A stretch of DNA of 31,373 nucleotides from IMG/VR virus record IMGVR_UViG_3300047509_000099, positions 1 through 31,373 of that record; one strand, given 5' to 3'. Source of the DNA: a virus. The notes under the pieces are model-generated. The model was given only the letters and a program-made list of their open reading frames with translations, searched no databases and was not told the origin of the DNA. Shown one piece after another: positions 7,478 to 14,718 of the stretch. The position numbers and the translations under genes were made by a program. Position 1 is the first letter of the stretch. Every line of letters starts with the position of its first letter.

Positions 7478-8947
7478 ATGCCCCAGGAACTCAGCAACCT
7501 TACTGTTAACGAAATCTCACTGGTTGACCGCGGCGCGAATGCATCGATAGACCCAGTAACCGGCAAGAAGATCGAGCACGCACGGATCGCGTTGTTTAAG
7601 AGAGACGATTCGGATGATGCCGGCGCTAAGGTAATAGACGATGAGGTTCGTACGCTGTGCAAGGCTGATGATCCGTGGGACTCCAAGGACGAACTCTGCA
7701 AGGCGCTGGTCGGTGGCGGAACTGATGGCGTATGCAAGGACGGCGCGTGCCAGACTCAGGGAGGTCAGTGCTATCCGAAGGGCGACTGGGCATACACGCC
7801 TGACGATACGCCGTCGCACTGGAAGCTTAGGCTTACCGATTCTCCAGGCGGCAAACCCAGCGCAAAGATCGTAGGAGCCGCGGTAGCGGCGCTCGGCAAA
7901 GGATTTCGTGGCAGGAAAGTACAACTTCCGTCGGCCGCTCTAGCGAGCGTGAAGGCGAAAGTGCGTGCCGCGTGGAAAGCGGCGAATCCCGATAAGGGGG
8001 CTGACGAGATGCCTCCTGTTCTTAAATCAGAGAAAGGAGAGTCTACAGTGACTCTAGAACAGATCGAAAAGAAGGTAACGGAGCAGGACGGCGTTATCGC
8101 AACACTCAAAGCCGACAACGACGTTCTGAAAGCTGAGAACGAGGTTGTTCTCAAGATGTCCAAGACGGAACGCAAGGCGTACTCCTCGATGTCAGCGGAC
8201 AAGCGCAAGGAGTTCATGGCCGGCGATGCCGAGAAGCGGAAAAATATGATCAGCGCGGCCGTCGGAAAGATGGACGAGGACAAGCTCATCGAAAAGATGG
8301 ACGCCGACACCCGCAAGAAGTTCGACGCGGCCGGTCCGGTGACCAAGGCGGCGATGCTGGAGGAAGCCGAGAAGGTTGATAAGAAGAAGAAAGCAGCCAA
8401 GCCGGACACGACGGATTCAACCAACGACAACGACGAAGACGATGACGACGCCAAGACTGCGCGCAAGTTCTTCACCGGAGAACTTAACACGGTGCGGGAC
8501 GAGAACGTCGCCCTGAAGGACCGCGTTACGAAGTCCGAAACCGAACTCTTGGCCATTCGCAAGCGCGAGCGGCTGCTAGTGTTCACCAAGCGCGCGGAGG
8601 ACGAACTGCCGAACACCTCTGGCAAGCCGATCGAGAAGGGCGAGATGCTGATGCAGTTGGCCGACGCGCTACCGGGCGGCGAAAACGGGGAACCGTTCAA
8701 GAAGCAGATGGAACTATTAAAGTCTGCTGACAAGGCCATCGGCATCCACTTCGGCGAAGTCGGCAAGGCCGGCGGCACCGTTCCAGCCCTGGCGGCATTC
8801 GAGGCGAAGGTCGAGGAGATCTCGAAGCGTGACAAACTGGACAAGGCGCACGCTACCGAGAAGGCGATGTTCGAAGCGCCGGAGCTTTACATCGACTACG
8901 AGCACGACCTCAACAACCGCATCGCCACGCGCGGCGCTCGCGCGTAG
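7478..8947 (+). CDS. Scaffold-like protein carrying an XkdF C-terminal-type 'SLVD' segment
   Basis: A 489-residue protein with a strong Shine-Dalgarno (AGGAGG at 7466-7471, six bases before the ATG). The N-terminus, LTVNEISLVDRGANASID, closely resembles the strand that normally ends XkdF-type prohead proteases. Around residues 95-170 there is a short domain with YTPDDTPSHWKLRL and a following Ala/Lys-rich helix. From about 185 to 450 the protein is highly charged and coiled-coil-rich, with an acidic run near 315-330, as in phage scaffolding proteins. Its place just before the decoration and capsid genes supports a scaffold role. Four cysteines cluster near residues 70-105 (VCKDGACQTQGGQC). 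Confidence 0.7.
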   Translation: MPQELSNLTVNEISLVDRGANASIDPVTGKKIEHARIALFKRDDSDDAGAKVIDDEVRTLCKADDPWDSKDELCKALVGGGTDGVCKDGACQTQGGQCYPKGDWAYTPDDTPSHWKLRLTDSPGGKPSAKIVGAAVAALGKGFRGRKVQLPSAALASVKAKVRAAWKAANPDKGADEMPPVLKSEKGESTVTLEQIEKKVTEQDGVIATLKADNDVLKAENEVVLKMSKTERKAYSSMSADKRKEFMAGDAEKRKNMISAAVGKMDEDKLIEKMDADTRKKFDAAGPVTKAAMLEEAEKVDKKKKAAKPDTTDSTNDNDEDDDDAKTARKFFTGELNTVRDENVALKDRVTKSETELLAIRKRERLLVFTKRAEDELPNTSGKPIEKGEMLMQLADALPGGENGEPFKKQMELLKSADKAIGIHFGEVGKAGGTVPALAAFEAKVEEISKRDKLDKAHATEKAMFEAPELYIDYEHDLNNRIATRGARA

Positions 8948-8960
8948 TCTTTACGCGAGC
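8936..8960 (+). promoter_or_regulatory. Hairpin spanning the scaffold gene stop codon
   Basis: GCTCGCG (8936-8942) is followed 11 bases later by its exact reverse complement CGCGAGC (8954-8960). The loop contains the TAG stop of the scaffold gene. There is no U-tract, so an intrinsic terminator is unlikely. It may stabilise or separate the scaffold and decoration/capsid parts of the late transcript. Confidence 0.35.
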
Positions 8961-9028
8961 GGGCGTTCGACTTAACCCGATCAGCCCGCCGCCCCGCACA
9001 ACGTTTACAAACAAGGAGAACCAATTCG

Positions 9029-9400
9029 ATGGCAAGCGAAATCGTCAGAACGAAGTCCATCATTTCGACCACCGACCAGTCGGCCGCAACCGCTCAGTAC
9101 ACGTTTCAAAAGCTCGACTCGTCCGGTCAACTCGTCGCATGCACGGCCGGTGCCTACTCGATCGGCGTGCTGCAAGACAAACCAAAGGCCAAGGACCCAG
9201 GTGCCGTATGCTACCCAGGCGACGAAACGAAGGTCCGCTGCGGCGGCTCGTTCAACGCAGGCGGAGACGTAGCGTCGGACGCTAACGGTAATGCCGTGGC
9301 GGCAACCTCCGGAGGTTACGTCCTGGGCCAAGCGATCGATGCCGGAGTGTCCGGCTTCATCGCCAGAATCATCTATCAGCCGAAGGGTTCGAAGATGTAA
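9029..9400 (+). CDS. Head decoration protein (DUF2190-like)
   Basis: A 123-residue beta-rich protein with Shine-Dalgarno AGGAG at 9014-9018. It has the layout of DUF2190-type small capsid decoration proteins: an N-terminal stretch, a GAYSIGVLQDKP segment, a VRCGGSFNAGGDVASDANG segment describing added or default values, and a closing GFIARIIYQP strand. These proteins sit on the capsid surface at icosahedral symmetry points and are normally encoded immediately before the major capsid protein, as here. No signal peptide is present. Confidence 0.8.
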   Translation: MASEIVRTKSIISTTDQSAATAQYTFQKLDSSGQLVACTAGAYSIGVLQDKPKAKDPGAVCYPGDETKVRCGGSFNAGGDVASDANGNAVAATSGGYVLGQAIDAGVSGFIARIIYQPKGSKM

Positions 9401-9411
9401 TGCGTTTCCCT

Positions 9412-9432
9412 GGCGTCGGAACCGCCGACGCC
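9412..9432 (+). promoter_or_regulatory. Hairpin between decoration and major capsid genes
   Basis: GGCGTCGG (9412-9419) and CCGACGCC (9425-9432) form a perfect eight-base stem around a five-base loop in the 63-base gap before the capsid gene. No T-run follows, so termination is unlikely. A stable stem at the 5' side of the most highly needed transcript could act as an RNA-processing or stabilising element. Confidence 0.4.
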
Positions 9433-9463
9433 GGAGGTTGTCAATCACAAGGAGCAATTTCAG

Positions 9464-10480
9464 ATGCCTCTACCAACTTTAAGCGACGTCCACGTTAACA
9501 GGCCGCTGACAAACATGTCAGTGGGCTTCGTGCAGGATCAAGCCGACTTCGTGGCCAATCAGGTATTTCCCGCAATCCCGGTCAACTTCAAAAGCGACCT
9601 GTACTACATCTACAACCGCGGCGACTTCTTCCGGAACCAGATGGTGAAGCGCGCGCCGGGAACCCCAGCTGCAGCCGGAGGCTACAAGCTGACGACCAGC
9701 AATTACACGTGCGACGTTTGGGCGTTGAAGAAGATCATCGACGACCAGATCCGCGCGAACTCCGACATCCCGCTTCAGCCGGACCGCGACGCAACGTTCT
9801 GGCTTACACAGCAGGCGCTCGTCAACCGCGACGTTGCCTGGGTATCGGCTTACTTTACGACCGGTGTTTGGGGAACCGACATTACCGGAAACGCGACATC
9901 GAGTTCGACGCAGGCGGTCTTCTGGTCTTCGTCTGGCTCAACACCGATCGAAGACGTTCTGACTGCCAGGCTCAAGATCAAGCAGAACACCGGCTACTGG
10001 GCAAACACGCTTGTGATCGGTGCTGCCGTTCACAAAGCCCTGAAAACAAACCCGGAAATCATTGACCGTTTGAAGTACGGCCAAACCGCTCCCGGACCGG
10101 TCAAAGTGAGCACTTCGGATCTGGCGCAACTCTTCGAGGTGGAACGCGTCGTGGTCGCAAGCGCGATTCAGACGACCTCCTCGGAAGACTCGCTGATGGA
10201 CTCCGATGACTCGACTTCTCCCGGACCGGATACGTTCGACTTCATTGCCGGGAAGAACGCCGGCCTGTTCTACGCCGCTCCCGCTCCCGGCATCTTTACT
10301 CCGTCGGCCGGGTACACCTTCAACTGGACCGGCCTGACCGGTGCGACCGCCGCCGGAATGCGCGTGAAGAAATTTAGGTGGGAGGTCGATGCGGCCGACC
10401 ACGTGGAAATAGAGCAGTCATACGCTTTTGGCAAAGTGGCAAAAGCAATGGGATATTTCTGGAGCTCGATAGTTCAATAG
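9464..10480 (+). CDS. Major capsid protein
   Basis: A 338-residue protein with Shine-Dalgarno GGAG at 9451-9454. The start MPLPTLSDVHVNRPLTNMSV, followed by ANQVFPAIPV and a Tyr-rich YYIYNRGDFF segment, is typical of gpE-like/HK97-fold major capsid proteins. So are the later DRDATFWLTQQALVNRDVAW helix, the ADHVEIEQSYAFGKV end, and the position directly after a decoration protein. It forms the icosahedral shell and is a likely partner of the scaffold and XkdF-type protease encoded upstream. Full length for the family. It ends one base before the convergent antisense endonuclease gene. Confidence 0.88.
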   Translation: MPLPTLSDVHVNRPLTNMSVGFVQDQADFVANQVFPAIPVNFKSDLYYIYNRGDFFRNQMVKRAPGTPAAAGGYKLTTSNYTCDVWALKKIIDDQIRANSDIPLQPDRDATFWLTQQALVNRDVAWVSAYFTTGVWGTDITGNATSSSTQAVFWSSSGSTPIEDVLTARLKIKQNTGYWANTLVIGAAVHKALKTNPEIIDRLKYGQTAPGPVKVSTSDLAQLFEVERVVVASAIQTTSSEDSLMDSDDSTSPGPDTFDFIAGKNAGLFYAAPAPGIFTPSAGYTFNWTGLTGATAAGMRVKKFRWEVDAADHVEIEQSYAFGKVAKAMGYFWSSIVQ

Positions 10481-10481
10481 C

Positions 10482-11174
10482 TTAAGAGTTCAAACTCCTG
10501 AATTCCAGTATCATGTCAGTTGCTTTTTCTGGATCTTTGCGGATCAACCTTGCGGAGATTCGCAATCCTTTCCAGCCCATCTCACTGAGTATTGAGTCTT
10601 TTCGTTGGTCGAGCGCCTTGGCTTTGTCTGAGTTGTGAATCGTACCATCGACCTCAACGTACAGCTTCTTGGAAGGCAATGCAAAATCCAGATCAAAACA
10701 TCCAGGAAGACCGCCGCGAGGGTAGAGACCTGTCTTGACATGAAACTGATGCTTCCAGTGGCGCTTTGTAAACCAATCGAGGAGCAGAAGTTCCTCCGCG
10801 CTTATCCTGTTGAGTTTGGCCACAGGCTTCCAACCATTTGTGGGCGGCGGTGTATATTCACCAGTCATGACTTGCGCGATCAATGTTTGACTCAACCGTC
10901 CGCAGCGGATCTGGTGGGACTGTTCTACGCAGTCTGGATTATTGCAATGCACATTGTGATAATTTCGATGTGTCGGACCCATGTTGTAGTGAGTCGGATT
11001 GCCGCAGATTCGGCAGGGAGCACGCCAGTGATGGCGTGCCTTGTGAAAATCGCGGGATTCATTGGCGCATTTTCGGGAGCAATACTTCCGGTGCGGCCAA
11101 GCTGTAGCGTTCTTCTTCGGCTTCTGGAAAGTCTCACCGCAATGTTGGCATATCTTCGTCTCTACCTTGTCCAT
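10482..11174 (-). CDS. Zinc-finger plus DUF559/Vsr-like nuclease, probable free-standing homing endonuclease
   Basis: A 230-residue antisense gene between two structural genes. The N-terminus has CQHCGETF ... YCSRKC and then CRICGNPTHY ... HCNNPDC, two zinc-finger-like cysteine sets for DNA binding. The C-terminus has FDLDFALPSKKLYVEVDG followed by IHN and a Gly-Trp-Lys-Gly-Leu-Arg-Ile strand. That is the PD-(D/E)XK-like pattern of DUF559/Vsr nucleases, with D and E-x-D in the right order. The frame stays open upstream to a TTG at 11213; the ATG at 11174 (MDKVETKICQHCG) starts just before the first finger and is preferred. Local GC is visibly lower (roughly 42-52% in sampled 60-base lines, against about 65% in a sampled capsid line), consistent with transfer. 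It converges with the capsid gene. Confidence 0.75.
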   Translation of the reverse strand: MDKVETKICQHCGETFQKPKKNATAWPHRKYCSRKCANESRDFHKARHHWRAPCRICGNPTHYNMGPTHRNYHNVHCNNPDCVEQSHQIRCGRLSQTLIAQVMTGEYTPPPTNGWKPVAKLNRISAEELLLLDWFTKRHWKHQFHVKTGLYPRGGLPGCFDLDFALPSKKLYVEVDGTIHNSDKAKALDQRKDSILSEMGWKGLRISARLIRKDPEKATDMILEFRSLNS

Positions 11175-11183
11175 AACTTTTTG

Positions 11184-11213
11184 ATTGTAGCAAAGGCTCA
11201 ACCATGACTTCAA
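11184..11213 (-). promoter_or_regulatory. Candidate promoter for the antisense endonuclease, near-leaderless
   Basis: Reading the minus strand, TTGAAG (11208-11213) and TACAAT (11184-11189) are separated by 18 bases, a good match to sigma70-type spacing. TACAAT ends nine bases before the preferred ATG at 11174, so a transcript would have almost no leader. No Shine-Dalgarno is visible. This would let the selfish gene be expressed independently of the late operon. Confidence 0.4.
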
Positions 11214-11659
11214 CGGTCAGATTCTGCGCCCGCCCGCATGAAAAGACGGTAGACTTTCGGACCTCGCGGTTCGTGGTCGGCAAAGCGTGCGGCATCAATA
11301 CCTCAGCCGGCCATCTAGCGATGGGCGACGAGGTGCCGAGCGGCATACTGTCAGAGATCGCCTTGCGGCAACTCTACAATGCCTACACGGCGTTTCCCGG
11401 ACTGATCGAGACGGTCGAATCAGCGCTAAACAATCCAGACCCAGTCGTTCGCGAGGCTTGCGCCCGACGCGGAGTGGTTCTGGAAAACAAGATGCAGCCG
11501 GCGGAAGAAGTCGAACGGATGCCGGTCGCGTCTTCGGCGCTCGACGGTCTCGAAGAACTGAACCGCAAGCAGCTAGCGCAGCTCTGCGGCAAGTACGACC
11601 TCGAAGCGTCCGGAAACAGGGCGGAACTGATTGCAAGGCTCAAAGCAAGCCTGGCGTGA
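11204..11659 (+). CDS. SAP-domain head-region protein
   Basis: A 151-residue protein. Residues about 113-150 match a SAP motif: a first helix in LDGLEELNRKQLAQLC, then YDLEASGNRAELIARLKASL, with the usual Leu and Gly positions. SAP motifs are small helix-turn-helix units that often bind DNA or act as protein docking sites, and they occur in phage connector proteins. The N-terminal 110 residues are unfamiliar, although RFVVGKACGINTSAGH and an Ala/Glu-rich helix are visible. It is the first plus-strand gene after the antisense endonuclease, and its start overlaps the endonuclease's upstream region. The last 29 bases overlap the next gene in the +1 frame. Confidence 0.65.
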   Translation: MTSTVRFCARPHEKTVDFRTSRFVVGKACGINTSAGHLAMGDEVPSGILSEIALRQLYNAYTAFPGLIETVESALNNPDPVVREACARRGVVLENKMQPAEEVERMPVASSALDGLEELNRKQLAQLCGKYDLEASGNRAELIARLKASLA

Positions 11660-12206
11660 GACCTGGATCATCGGCGGTGGGCCGTCAGCCCGCGCCTTTG
11701 ATCTGGGATCTCTCCGTGGGCAAAACATCCTCGCCGTGAACGACTCGATTGATCTTCTCCTCAATTCCCTCCACAACACTTGCCATGGTGACTTCGCGCC
11801 GCCGTTGTTCTCGCTGGACAACCGGTGGATTCAGAGGCGGCGCGAGTTTTTGGCGGCGTATCCCGGAGACAAGTACCTCGCGGTGCCTCTCGATACGTGG
11901 CCAGAGTGCGGGGGGATTCCAGGTGCAACCTACTTGCGTTGGTCGCACGCGGACGGGTTGAGCGAAGATCTAGAAGTCGTTTGCACCGGCTGCAATTCAG
12001 GTTATGCAGCCATAAACCTCGCGTATCTCAAAGGAGCACAACTGATTCACCTCTTCGGGTACGACATGGACCCGAAGGACAACGACGCGTACGAATACTG
12101 GGCAAGCCTGTTCCGAAACATGCTGCCACAGCTGAATGCTCGCGGTATACAAGTGATCAACCACAATCCTCGTTCGTTCGTAACCGCGTTTCCAATGGCA
12201 GCATAA
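11631..12206 (+). CDS. MptE-like (DUF115-type) putative glycosyltransferase, copy 1
   Basis: A 191-residue protein beginning at a TTG. It has the fold markers of the DUF115/MptE-like and GT42-like group: WIIGGGPSARAFDL near the N-terminus, ILAVNDSID about 15 residues later, then CNSGYAAINLAYLKGAQLIH and LFGYDMDP, and a VINHNP strand near the end. Related proteins bind a sugar nucleotide or similar diphosphate through the N-terminal GGGPS loop. The protein clearly resembles the second copy at 29816-30484. It lies directly before the Ser/Thr-rich fibre and the four-domain glycosylation protein, which supports a sugar-transfer role. No ATG precedes the GGGPS loop in this frame, so a +1 frameshift fusion with the SAP protein is a minor alternative. 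Confidence 0.6.
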   Translation: MQGSKQAWRETWIIGGGPSARAFDLGSLRGQNILAVNDSIDLLLNSLHNTCHGDFAPPLFSLDNRWIQRRREFLAAYPGDKYLAVPLDTWPECGGIPGATYLRWSHADGLSEDLEVVCTGCNSGYAAINLAYLKGAQLIHLFGYDMDPKDNDAYEYWASLFRNMLPQLNARGIQVINHNPRSFVTAFPMAA

Positions 12207-12213
12207 GACGCCG

Positions 12214-14706
12214 ATGGCTCTCGACAACGCTAAGAACTTCGCCAAGGTAACGGTCTTCGGCGTGTATCATGCCGCCGATACGACAGTTACACTTCAGGCC
12301 GGCAACGGTGCCCTGCTCCCGACCGCTCCGTTCAACGCTACCTGGTGGGATTCGACGCTTTACCCTGATCCGTCGGACGATCCTTCAAGGGAGATCGTTC
12401 GCGTAACGGCAGTGGTCGGAGACGTACTGACCGTTATCCGCGGGCAGGAGCAGGCATACGGAGGTCTTCCGGCATCGGACAAGCTTCAGTTCGGCCACAA
12501 GTTCCAGATGTTGGCCGGGCTTACTGCCAAGGTTATAAACGTTGACATACAGGCTCTAGCTGGAAGTTCAGGCACGAGCGGCGTAACTGGTACGAGCGGA
12601 ACAGCCGGCACTAGCGGCTCAGCCGGTACGACCGGCACGAGCGGAACGTCTGGCAGCGCGGGCTCTTCCGGCAGTAGCGGCATAAGCGGGTCGAGCGGAA
12701 CGAGCGGAGCCGCAGGGCCATCCGGAACGTCGGGCACTAGCGGCGCTCCCGGTCCTGGAGGAACGTCCGGTACCAGCGGCGCACAAGGTCCGGCCGGATC
12801 GAGCGGTACGTCCGGCAACGTAGGACTCACCGGTTCGTCTGGCAGCAGCGGGAGCAGCGGCACTTCGGGGGCTGCCGGAGCGTCGGGAACCTCCGGCACC
12901 AACGCTGCCGGGTTCACCAGCGGCTCTTCAGGTACGTCCGGAGTAACGGGAAGTTCGGGCCAGACCGGGTCGAGCGGTACCAGCGGTACGTCCGGCACGA
13001 ACGGAGCGGTTGGGCCTGGCGGTTCATCTGGTACCTCCGGAGGACCGGGGCCGTCGGGAACATCCGGAACTAGCGGAGGAATCGGGCCTTCCGGAACCAG
13101 CGGCACGAGCGGCGGGGTAGGTCCATCGGGTAGTTCCGGAACCAGCGGAGCGGCAGGCACGTCTGGCACAGCGGGGACTTCTGGAACCGCCGGAACATCC
13201 GGCACGGCTGGTACATCGGGAAGCAGCGGGCTGACCGGAAGTTCCGGTACCAGCGGCGTAACTCCTGGCAATAACTACGAACTTGGGTTCATCAATGCCA
13301 CCACGGTAACGATAACCAGCGTTCAGCACGGGTTCAATCATCCGCACCTGATCGTTTCCGTCTACGACAACTCGTCGCCGAAGGTCGAGATCTACCCGAA
13401 CTCTCTGACGATAGATCCGACGACGTTCACGGTCGTTGTAACGTTTCTGGTTTCTCAGACAGGCTCAGTTGTCATCGCTGGCGGCGCAGGCAGTAGCGGC
13501 ACGAGCGGCACTTCCGGTGCAAGCGGATCGAGCGGAGCAACCGGTAGCAGCGGCGTATCCGGCTCCAGCGGGACATCGGGCACGAGCGGCATCGCTGGCT
13601 CCAGTGGAACATCTGGCGTAGCTCCAGGAGCGAACGTAGAGTTTCCGTTCACCAACGCCACGACGGTTACGGTAACAGGAGCAACCCACAACTTCGGGCA
13701 TGCCCATCTATTGGTTGAGGTCTACGACAACGCGTCGCCGAAGCACATCGTTCAACCAGCGGACGTAACGATCAACCCGGTTTCGTTCGACGTAGTCGTG
13801 ACGTTTGCGGCGTTGCAGTCCGGTTCGATCATAGTCGCCGGAGGAGCTGGAAGCGCGGGCAGCAGTGGCACCTCTGGGACTACAGGCACATCGGGATCGA
13901 GCGGCCTGTCCGGAGGCATAAACTACGAGACTACTTTCAGTGCCCAGACGACGGTCACCGTTCTCGGCACCGCTCACCAGTTCGGCCACGCTCACTTGCA
14001 GGTCGTCTGCTACGACAACGCGTCACCCAAGCAAGAGGTGTTGCCGGATACTATAACGGTCGATCCGAGCACGTTCAACGTCGTGGTGACGTTCACCGGC
14101 TCTCAGTCCGGTTCGATAGTCGTCAGCGGTGGCGGTGGGACGAGCGGTACGGCGGGATCGAGCGGCAGTAGCGGGTCGAGCGGCATAGTCGGATCATCCG
14201 GCACTTCTGGCACCAACGCGGCTGGGTTCACTTCTGGTACATCAGGGGTTAGCGGTTCGTCCGGTTCCTCTGGTTCGTCCGGCAGTAGTGGTACATCAGG
14301 GGCCGGAGGCGCAGCAGGATCGAGCGGTAGCAGCGGCTCGTCTGGTACGTCAGGTGCGGCGGGGGCCGCTGGTGCGGCTGGTAGCAGTGGTACGAGCGGG
14401 ACATCCGGAGCAGGAGGAGCCGCTGGAACATCAGGGTCAAGTGGAACCGCCGGAACTTCGGGCACTTCCGGGACTACGCCCGGATCAACAAGCTACGAGC
14501 AAGCGTTTACTGGGCAAACGAGCGTGACGGTGTTGGGAAGTTCTCACCTCTTCGCGCACGCTCGCATCGGAGTTTTCGTGTACGATACCCAAGCCCCGCG
14601 CCACATCGTTCAACCGGCGGATATAACGGTTGATGTATCGACTTTCAACGTGGTCGTAACCTTCGCAGCGTCCCAGGATGGCTCAGTAGTCTTGGTCGGC
14701 AAGTAG
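12214..14706 (+). CDS. Collagen-like Ser/Thr-rich fibre protein with four beta modules
   Basis: An 830-residue protein. Residues 1-110 form an N-terminal attachment-type domain (MALDNAKNFAKVTVFGVYHA ... IRGQEQAYGG). Residues about 116-353, 425-472, 545-568 and 640-759 are Gly-X-Y collagen-like repeats dominated by Gly-Thr-Ser and Gly-Ser-Ser, with scattered GPA, GAP and GPG. Between and after them lie four homologous modules of about 70 residues (354-424, 473-544, 569-639, 760-830). Each has a 'HxFxHAHL'-like turn, a 'VYDNxSPK' motif and a final 'FxVVVTF' strand. The product is likely a trimeric rod with knob domains, on the capsid or tail. The extreme Ser/Thr content makes it the obvious acceptor for the glycosylation enzymes encoded on each side. 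Confidence 0.82.
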   Translation: MALDNAKNFAKVTVFGVYHAADTTVTLQAGNGALLPTAPFNATWWDSTLYPDPSDDPSREIVRVTAVVGDVLTVIRGQEQAYGGLPASDKLQFGHKFQMLAGLTAKVINVDIQALAGSSGTSGVTGTSGTAGTSGSAGTTGTSGTSGSAGSSGSSGISGSSGTSGAAGPSGTSGTSGAPGPGGTSGTSGAQGPAGSSGTSGNVGLTGSSGSSGSSGTSGAAGASGTSGTNAAGFTSGSSGTSGVTGSSGQTGSSGTSGTSGTNGAVGPGGSSGTSGGPGPSGTSGTSGGIGPSGTSGTSGGVGPSGSSGTSGAAGTSGTAGTSGTAGTSGTAGTSGSSGLTGSSGTSGVTPGNNYELGFINATTVTITSVQHGFNHPHLIVSVYDNSSPKVEIYPNSLTIDPTTFTVVVTFLVSQTGSVVIAGGAGSSGTSGTSGASGSSGATGSSGVSGSSGTSGTSGIAGSSGTSGVAPGANVEFPFTNATTVTVTGATHNFGHAHLLVEVYDNASPKHIVQPADVTINPVSFDVVVTFAALQSGSIIVAGGAGSAGSSGTSGTTGTSGSSGLSGGINYETTFSAQTTVTVLGTAHQFGHAHLQVVCYDNASPKQEVLPDTITVDPSTFNVVVTFTGSQSGSIVVSGGGGTSGTAGSSGSSGSSGIVGSSGTSGTNAAGFTSGTSGVSGSSGSSGSSGSSGTSGAGGAAGSSGSSGSSGTSGAAGAAGAAGSSGTSGTSGAGGAAGTSGSSGTAGTSGTSGTTPGSTSYEQAFTGQTSVTVLGSSHLFAHARIGVFVYDTQAPRHIVQPADITVDVSTFNVVVTFAASQDGSVVLVGK
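12559..14487 (+). repeat. Tandem Gly-X-Y (GTS/GSS) coding repeats, interrupted by beta modules
   Basis: Nine-base units encoding Gly-Thr-Ser or Gly-Ser-Ser repeat through four blocks (about 12559-13272, 13486-13629, 13846-13918 and 14131-14490). The units are not identical in DNA: Gly, Thr and Ser codons are heavily shuffled (for example ggcacgagc, ggtacgtcc, ggcacttcg, ggaaccagc). The blocks could still recombine with each other and change fibre length. Confidence 0.85.
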
Positions 14707-14718
14707 TAAGATAGCGAA

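Noticed and set aside
7771-8844. 357-residue minus-strand ORF rich in Ser and Leu
   Set aside because: It is the mirror of the charged coiled-coil region of the scaffold-like gene, whose Lys/Glu codons read as Ser/Leu; no domain seen.
12486-13271. 261-residue minus-strand ORF rich in Pro, Val and Leu
   Set aside because: It is the reverse reading of the Gly-Thr-Ser repeat; its repeats are an artefact of the same codons and it lacks independent start or context support.
12559-14487. CRISPR-like or satellite array
   Set aside because: Repeats are in-frame codons of unequal DNA sequence without constant spacers; they encode Gly-X-Y units.
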